Origin: Thauera phenolivorans
GTDB taxonomy: Bacteria; Pseudomonadota; Gammaproteobacteria; Burkholderiales; Rhodocyclaceae
Assembly: GCF_001696715.1 (NCBI RefSeq)
Contig: NZ_MBFM01000001.1
Coordinates: forward strand, 363,199-405,283
DNA: 42,085 nucleotides
Direction of reading: 5' to 3'
Each line of letters begins with the position of its first letter. The stretch's first letter is position 1. Positions 37,640 through 42,085 of this stretch are shown piece after piece. The notes beneath the pieces were generated by a model that did no database searches, was not told the DNA's origin, and saw nothing but the letters and a program-made list of their open reading frames with translations. The position numbers were made by a program, and so were the translations under genes.

Positions 37640-39229
37640 ATGAACGTCACCCAAGCCCTTATCAGCGTCTCCGACAAACGTGGCGTGCTCGACTTCGCGC
37701 GCGAACTGTCCGAGCTCGGCATCAAGCTGCTGTCGACCGGCGGCACCGCCAGCCTGCTGCGCGAGGCCGGTCTCGCGGTCACCGACGTCTCCGAACACAC
37801 CGGCTTCCCAGAGATGCTCGACGGCCGCGTCAAGACCCTGCACCCGAAGGTGCACGGCGGCATCCTCGCCCGCCGTGACCTGCCCGAGCACATGGACACG
37901 ATCGCCGCGCACGACATCGGCCGCATCGACCTCGTCGTGGTCAACCTCTATCCCTTCCAGCAGACCGTGGCCAAGCCCGATTGCACGCTGGAAGATGCGA
38001 TCGAAAACATCGACATCGGCGGTCCGACCATGGTGCGCGCGGCAGCCAAGAACCACGGCGACGAGAAGGGCGGTGTCGGCGTCGTCACCGACCCGGACGA
38101 CTATGCCTCGATCGTCGCCGAGCTCAAGGCGCAGGGCGGCAAGCTCGGCCACAAGACGCGCTTCGCGCTCGCGGTGAAGGCCTTCACCCACACCGCACGC
38201 TACGACTCGGCGATCGCCAACTACCTCACCGCGCTGGTCACCAACGACGCCGGCGACGTCTCGCTGCAGAGCTACCCCGAACGGTTGCAGCTCGCCTTCG
38301 ACAAGGTGCAGGACCTGCGCTATGGGGAGAACCCGCACCAGACCGCGGCCTTCTACCGCCAGCCGGGCGCGGCCGAAGGCGGAATCGCCGGCTACACCCA
38401 GCTGCAGGGCAAGGAACTCTCCTACAACAACATCGCCGACGCGGATGCGGCGTGGGAGTGCGTCAAGGCCTTCGACGGCTCGGCCCCCGCCTGCGTCATC
38501 GTCAAGCACGCCAACCCCTGCGGCGTGGCGGTCGCCGCCAGCCCGCTCGAGGCCTACAAGAAGGCCTTCTCCACCGACCCGACCTCGGCCTTCGGCGGCA
38601 TCATCGCCTTCAACGGCGAGGTCGACCGCGCGGCGGCCGAAGCCGTGTCGGCACAGTTCCTCGAGGTGTTGATCGCTCCGTCCTACACGGCCGACGCGCT
38701 CGAGCTGCTCGCCGGCAAGAAGAACGTGCGCGTGCTCACCTGCCCGCTCGGCCAGCCCGCAGGCGCCTTCGACTACAAGCGCGTGGGCGGCGGCCTGCTG
38801 GTGCAGAGCGCCGACGAGGCCCGCATCCAGATCGCCGACCTCACGGTCGTGACCCGGCGTGCTCCGACGGAAGCCGAGATGCGCGACATGCTGTTCGCCT
38901 GGCGCGTGGCCAAGTACGTCAAGTCCAACGCCATCGTGTATTGCAGGGACGGCATGACCGTCGGCGTCGGTGCCGGCCAGATGAGCCGGGTCGACTCCGC
39001 CCGCATCGCGAAGATCAAGGCCGACAACGCCGGCCTCCAGATCGCCGGCTGCGTGGTCGCCTCGGACGCCTTCTTCCCCTTCCGCGACGGCCTCGACGTG
39101 CTCGCCCAGGCCGGCGCCACCGCGGTGATCCAGCCCGGCGGTTCGATGCGCGACGCCGAAGTGATCGCCGCCGCCGACGAGCAGGACATCGCGATGGTGT
39201 TCACCGGCTTCCGTCACTTCCGTCACTGA
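37640..39229 (+). CDS. purH: Bifunctional AICAR formyltransferase/IMP cyclohydrolase
   Basis: A 529-residue enzyme catalysing the last two steps of IMP synthesis. The N-terminal cyclohydrolase domain (about 1-195) starts [15 protein letters not shown] and carries [10 protein letters not shown] and [17 protein letters not shown]. The C-terminal transformylase domain shows [14 protein letters not shown] and the catalytic Lys289-His290 in [10 protein letters not shown]. Length matches the family (about 525). It leads the purH-purD pair (gap 58 bases), which is conserved in many bacteria. Confidence 0.97.
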   Translation: MNVTQALISVSDKRGVLDFARELSELGIKLLSTGGTASLLREAGLAVTDVSEHTGFPEMLDGRVKTLHPKVHGGILARRDLPEHMDTIAAHDIGRIDLVVVNLYPFQQTVAKPDCTLEDAIENIDIGGPTMVRAAAKNHGDEKGGVGVVTDPDDYASIVAELKAQGGKLGHKTRFALAVKAFTHTARYDSAIANYLTALVTNDAGDVSLQSYPERLQLAFDKVQDLRYGENPHQTAAFYRQPGAAEGGIAGYTQLQGKELSYNNIADADAAWECVKAFDGSAPACVIVKHANPCGVAVAASPLEAYKKAFSTDPTSAFGGIIAFNGEVDRAAAEAVSAQFLEVLIAPSYTADALELLAGKKNVRVLTCPLGQPAGAFDYKRVGGGLLVQSADEARIQIADLTVVTRRAPTEAEMRDMLFAWRVAKYVKSNAIVYCRDGMTVGVGAGQMSRVDSARIAKIKADNAGLQIAGCVVASDAFFPFRDGLDVLAQAGATAVIQPGGSMRDAEVIAAADEQDIAMVFTGFRHFRH

Positions 39230-39287
39230 TCGCCCGACGCCGGCGGCGGCCTCGCGCACGCTGCCGGCAGGGTCTGTGGAGCAGTCC

Positions 39288-40577
39288 ATGAAGGTTCTGG
39301 TCATTGGTTCGGGCGGCCGCGAGCACGCCCTGGCGTGGAAGCTCGCGCAGTCGGCGCGCGTGACGCGGGTGCTGGTCGCGCCCGGCAACCCCGGCACCGC
39401 CCGCGAGCCGAAGCTCGAAAATCTCCCGATCACGGCGATCCCCGAGCTGGTCGAGTTCGCCCGCCGCGAAGGCATCGCGTTCACCGTAGTGGGGCCCGAG
39501 GCGCCACTCGCCGCCGGCGTGGTCGACGCCTTCCGCGCCGCGGGTCAGCCGATCTTCGGCCCGACCCGGGCCGCCGCCCAGCTCGAGAGCTCGAAGGACT
39601 TCGCCAAGCAGTTCCTCATTCGCCACGACATTCCGACCGCGAAGTACCGCACTTTCTCCGACGCCGCCGAAGCCCACGCCTACATCGACGCAGAGGGCGC
39701 ACCGATCGTGATCAAGGCCGACGGCCTCGCCGCTGGCAAGGGTGTGGTGGTCGCGATGACGGCCGACGAGGCGCACGCCGCGATCGACATGATGCTGCTC
39801 GACAACCGCATGGGCGTGCAGTACACCGAGGCCGGCGCGCAGGTGGTGATCGAGGAGTTCATGGAGGGCGAGGAAGCCAGCTTCATCGTCATGGCCGACG
39901 GCAGGCACGCGCTCGCGCTCGCCACCAGCCAGGATCACAAGCGCCTGAAGGACGGCGACCAGGGTCCGAATACCGGCGGCATGGGTGCCTACTCGCCTGC
40001 GCCCGTGGTCACCCCCGAGGTTCACGCCCGCGTCATGCGCGAGATCATCGAGCCCACCCTCGCCGGCATGGCCGCCGACGGCCTGCCCTACTCCGGCTTC
40101 CTCTACGCCGGCCTGATGATCGACGCCGCCGGCAAGGCGCGAGTGGTCGAGTTCAACTGCCGCATGGGTGACCCCGAAACCCAGCCGATCATGATGCGCC
40201 TGAAGACCGACCTCGCCGACCTCGTCGAGGCGGCGATCGCCGGCAGGCTCGACCAGGCCAGCGCCGAGTGGGATCCGCGCATCGCGCTCGGTGTGGTGCT
40301 CGCCGCAGCGGGCTATCCGGACAGCCCGCGCAAGGGCGATCCGATCGAGGGGCTGCCCGCCGTCGCCGACGCCGACAGCCACGTCTTCCATGCCGGCACC
40401 GCCGAACCCGGCGCCGCGATCGTCACCGCCGGCGGCCGCGTGCTGTGCGTGACCGCGCTCGGCGAGAGCGTGCAGTCGGCGCAGAAGAAGGCCTACGCGC
40501 TCGCCCAGACGATTCGCTTCGACGGCATGCAGTACCGCCGCGACATCGGCCATCGCGCCGCCGCGCGCGAAGCGTGA
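39288..40577 (+). CDS. purD: Phosphoribosylamine-glycine ligase (GAR synthetase)
   Basis: A 429-residue ATP-grasp ligase that joins glycine to phosphoribosylamine in purine synthesis. It starts in the family signature MKVLVIGSGGREHALAWKL. ATP-grasp segments include IKADGLAAGKGVVVA, IEEFMEGEEASF and the glycine/GAR site SQDHKRLKDGDQGPNTGGMGAYSP. VVEFNCRMGDPETQ carries the metal ligands. The ATG at 39288 has GGAG 8 bases upstream; a GTG 4 codons earlier is less likely. It follows purH closely. Confidence 0.97.
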   Translation: MKVLVIGSGGREHALAWKLAQSARVTRVLVAPGNPGTAREPKLENLPITAIPELVEFARREGIAFTVVGPEAPLAAGVVDAFRAAGQPIFGPTRAAAQLESSKDFAKQFLIRHDIPTAKYRTFSDAAEAHAYIDAEGAPIVIKADGLAAGKGVVVAMTADEAHAAIDMMLLDNRMGVQYTEAGAQVVIEEFMEGEEASFIVMADGRHALALATSQDHKRLKDGDQGPNTGGMGAYSPAPVVTPEVHARVMREIIEPTLAGMAADGLPYSGFLYAGLMIDAAGKARVVEFNCRMGDPETQPIMMRLKTDLADLVEAAIAGRLDQASAEWDPRIALGVVLAAAGYPDSPRKGDPIEGLPAVADADSHVFHAGTAEPGAAIVTAGGRVLCVTALGESVQSAQKKAYALAQTIRFDGMQYRRDIGHRAAAREA

Positions 40578-40688
40578 ATCCCCACGACATGGGAGCGGAG
40601 GGAAAGCCCCGCCGCTGCTGACTTTCCCGAGGGCGCCATCCATACTGGCGCTTCCACGTTCCCACCCACAACCGATACGGAGGCATGG

Positions 40689-41021
40689 ATGTCGATCAAG
40701 TTCGAAATCACCAGGGCCGAGAAGGGCGAATTCCACTTCAAGCTGCTCTCGGCGGAGGGCAAGACGCTGGTCCGCAGCGAGGGCTACAACGCCAAGTCGA
40801 GCTGCGCCAACGGCGTCGAATCGGTACGCAAGAACGCCGCCGATGACAAGCGCTACGAGCTCAAGGAAGCCTCTGACGGCCGCCCCTACTTCAACCTGAA
40901 GGCCAGCAACGGTCAGATCATCGGCACCAGCCCGATGTTCGCCGACGCCGCCGCGCGCGACGCCGCGATCGCGGCGATGAAGTCAGGCGCCGCCAGCGCC
41001 GAAGTCGACGACAAGAGCTGA
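40689..41021 (+). CDS. yegP: YegP family protein (DUF1508, two repeats)
   Basis: A 110-residue protein made of two tandem DUF1508 units of about 48 residues. The first is [19 protein letters not shown] to SVRKNA; the second is [19 protein letters not shown] to AIAAMKSG. Each has the FxLKAxNG(E)xI-type strand pair. The family is small, cytoplasmic and of unknown function. The ATG at 40689 follows ACGGAGGC. It stands between purD and hemF, with a GCGCCA-N7-TGGCGC hairpin near 40634-40652 upstream, and is separated from hemF by 17 bases. Confidence 0.92.
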   Translation: MSIKFEITRAEKGEFHFKLLSAEGKTLVRSEGYNAKSSCANGVESVRKNAADDKRYELKEASDGRPYFNLKASNGQIIGTSPMFADAAARDAAIAAMKSGAASAEVDDKS

Positions 41022-41038
41022 GCGGGTCCCCGCAGCGT

Positions 41039-41947
41039 ATGGACACCGCGATCGTCAGGAACTGGCTGCTCGGGCTGCAGGCGGACATCGTCGCCGAGCT
41101 CGAGACGCTGGACGGCAAGCGCTTCCACACCGACGCCTGGGCGCGCCCCGCCGGTGGCGGCGGCATCACCCGGGTCGTCGAGGACGGCGGAGTGTTCGAG
41201 CGCGGCGGGGTGAATTTCTCCCATGTCATGGGCGGGGCGATGCCCGCGTCCGCCACCGCACACCGCCCCGAACTCGCCGGCCGGCGCTTCGAGGCGATGG
41301 GGGTGTCGCTGGTGTTGCACCCGCGCAATCCCTATTGCCCGACGGTGCACATGAACGTGCGCTGCTTCGTCGCCGAGGCCGAGGACAAGCCCCCGGTTTG
41401 GTGGTTCGGTGGCGGCATGGACCTGACGCCGTATTATCCCTTCGAGGAGGACGTCCGCCATTTCCACGCCAGCTGCAGGTCGGCGGTCCTGCCCTGGGGC
41501 GGGGAAGCCGAGTATCGCCGGCTCAAGGACTGGTGCGACCGCTACTTCTTCCTCAAGCACCGCAACGAAGCGCGCGGCGTGGGGGGCCTGTTTTTCGACG
41601 ATCTCGGCGCGGACGGACACCTCCCCTTCGATCAGGCCTTCGGTCTCACCCGCTCCGTAGGCGCGGCCTTCCTGGGCGCCTATCTGCCGATCCTTGCGCG
41701 CCGCCGTGACCACGTCTTCGGCGAACGCGAACGGGATTTCCAGGCCTATCGGCGCGGGCGCTACGTGGAGTTCAATCTGGTTTTCGACCGCGGCACCCTG
41801 TTCGGCCTGCAGTCGGGCGGACGGACCGAATCGATCCTGATGTCGATGCCGCCGGTGGTGAAGTGGCGTTACGACTGGCACCCCGAGCCGGGCTCCGCCG
41901 AAGCCGAGCTCTACGACCGCTACCTCAAGCCTCAGGACTGGGCCTGA
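41039..41947 (+). CDS. hemF: Oxygen-dependent coproporphyrinogen III oxidase
   Basis: A 302-residue haem-synthesis enzyme that oxidatively decarboxylates coproporphyrinogen III to protoporphyrinogen IX using oxygen. Family segments are clear: [77 protein letters not shown] and [34 protein letters not shown]. Length is normal (about 300). The ribosome site before the ATG is weak, so coupling to the yegP-like gene 17 bases upstream is plausible. Confidence 0.97.
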   Translation: MDTAIVRNWLLGLQADIVAELETLDGKRFHTDAWARPAGGGGITRVVEDGGVFERGGVNFSHVMGGAMPASATAHRPELAGRRFEAMGVSLVLHPRNPYCPTVHMNVRCFVAEAEDKPPVWWFGGGMDLTPYYPFEEDVRHFHASCRSAVLPWGGEAEYRRLKDWCDRYFFLKHRNEARGVGGLFFDDLGADGHLPFDQAFGLTRSVGAAFLGAYLPILARRRDHVFGERERDFQAYRRGRYVEFNLVFDRGTLFGLQSGGRTESILMSMPPVVKWRYDWHPEPGSAEAELYDRYLKPQDWA

Positions 41948-41954
41948 GCACGGC

Positions 41955-42027
41955 TCGCGGCCACCGCGAGCAGAGAAAGTGAGCGGCCGGGCGGCATGCC
42001 GCCCGGAGACGGCACGCCGCGTGCCGG
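41955..42027. other. Three short hairpins after hemF
   Basis: CTCGCGG-CCA-CCGCGAG (about 41953-41969), the perfect palindrome CCGGGCGGCATGCCGCCCGG (about 41986-42005) and CGGCAC-N5-GTGCCG (about 42011-42027) lie in the gap after hemF. None has a T-run. They may stop transcription from both sides. Confidence 0.45.
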
Positions 42028-42085
42028 TCAGTCGGTGCTGACCGGTACCAGCGCGGTCGAATGCCTGCCTGCGACGATCTCCGCG
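42028..42085 (-). CDS. Possible C-terminus of a gene entering from the right edge
   Basis: On the minus strand 18 codons ending in VAGRHSTALVPVSTD then TGA (42028-42030) are open to the edge. It is too short to identify. The position just beyond the hairpins suits a gene convergent with hemF. Confidence 0.3.
   Translation of the reverse strand, partial: AEIVAGRHSTALVPVSTD

Overview
The window is one contiguous stretch of a GC-rich (about 70 percent by eye) betaproteobacterial chromosome, most like Thauera, Azoarcus or another Rhodocyclales member. That placement rests on three things: the SurA-LptD-AmgK-MurU and DusB-Fis-PurH-PurD neighbourhoods, the pyk-fba order, and a red-type (form IC) RuBisCO operon. 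It is an inference from gene content, not a database result. No tRNA, rRNA, CRISPR array, transposase or integrase was found.

Layout. (1) 1-771, minus: an edge-truncated di-haem cytochrome b of a fumarate reductase/succinate dehydrogenase. (2) 899-3522, plus: pyruvate kinase and a class II fructose-bisphosphate aldolase, closed by a terminator. (3) 3581-14475: the Calvin-Benson-Bassham locus. Divergent cbbR faces cbbL-S-X-F-P, then, after a 274-base gap with a nested inverted repeat and a terminator-like hairpin, cbbT-K-A, ended by a strong terminator. It encodes form IC RuBisCO with its AAA+ activase CbbX, fructose-bisphosphatase, phosphoribulokinase, transketolase, phosphoglycerate kinase and a second class II aldolase. 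GAPDH, ribulose-phosphate epimerase and phosphoglycolate phosphatase genes are absent and must be elsewhere. (4) 14625-17304, plus: a DUF3422 membrane protein, an exported intradiol-dioxygenase-like protein and a peptide deformylase. (5) 17394-19135, minus: a lower-GC patch with a broken methyltransferase gene, a VOC/glyoxalase-like protein and an intact methyltransferase, probably acquired horizontally.

(6) 19289-26184, plus: purC, an MFS transporter with a clear terminator, oligopeptidase A, an unidentified exported protein, exodeoxyribonuclease III, a Crp/Fnr-type regulator and a small DUF2892 membrane protein preceded by a striking double palindrome. (7) 26257-31860, minus: lptD, surA, pdxA, rsmA, an outer-membrane biogenesis/housekeeping cluster. 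(8) 31953-36226, plus: amgK and murU (peptidoglycan sugar recycling), pepP and ubiH. (9) 36323-41947, plus: dusB-fis, purH, purD, a YegP-like protein and hemF. A short minus-strand C-terminus may enter at the right edge.

The most informative large-scale feature is that a complete autotrophy locus and a small foreign patch lie between fba and purC, genes I recall as neighbours (pyk-fba-purC) in other betaproteobacteria. This leaves two aldolase paralogues 10 kb apart. The most interesting non-coding signals are the perfect 14-bp stem-loop between cbbS and cbbX, the 84-base nested inverted repeat between cbbP and cbbT, and the 16-bp plus 10-bp abutting palindromes next to the Crp/Fnr gene.
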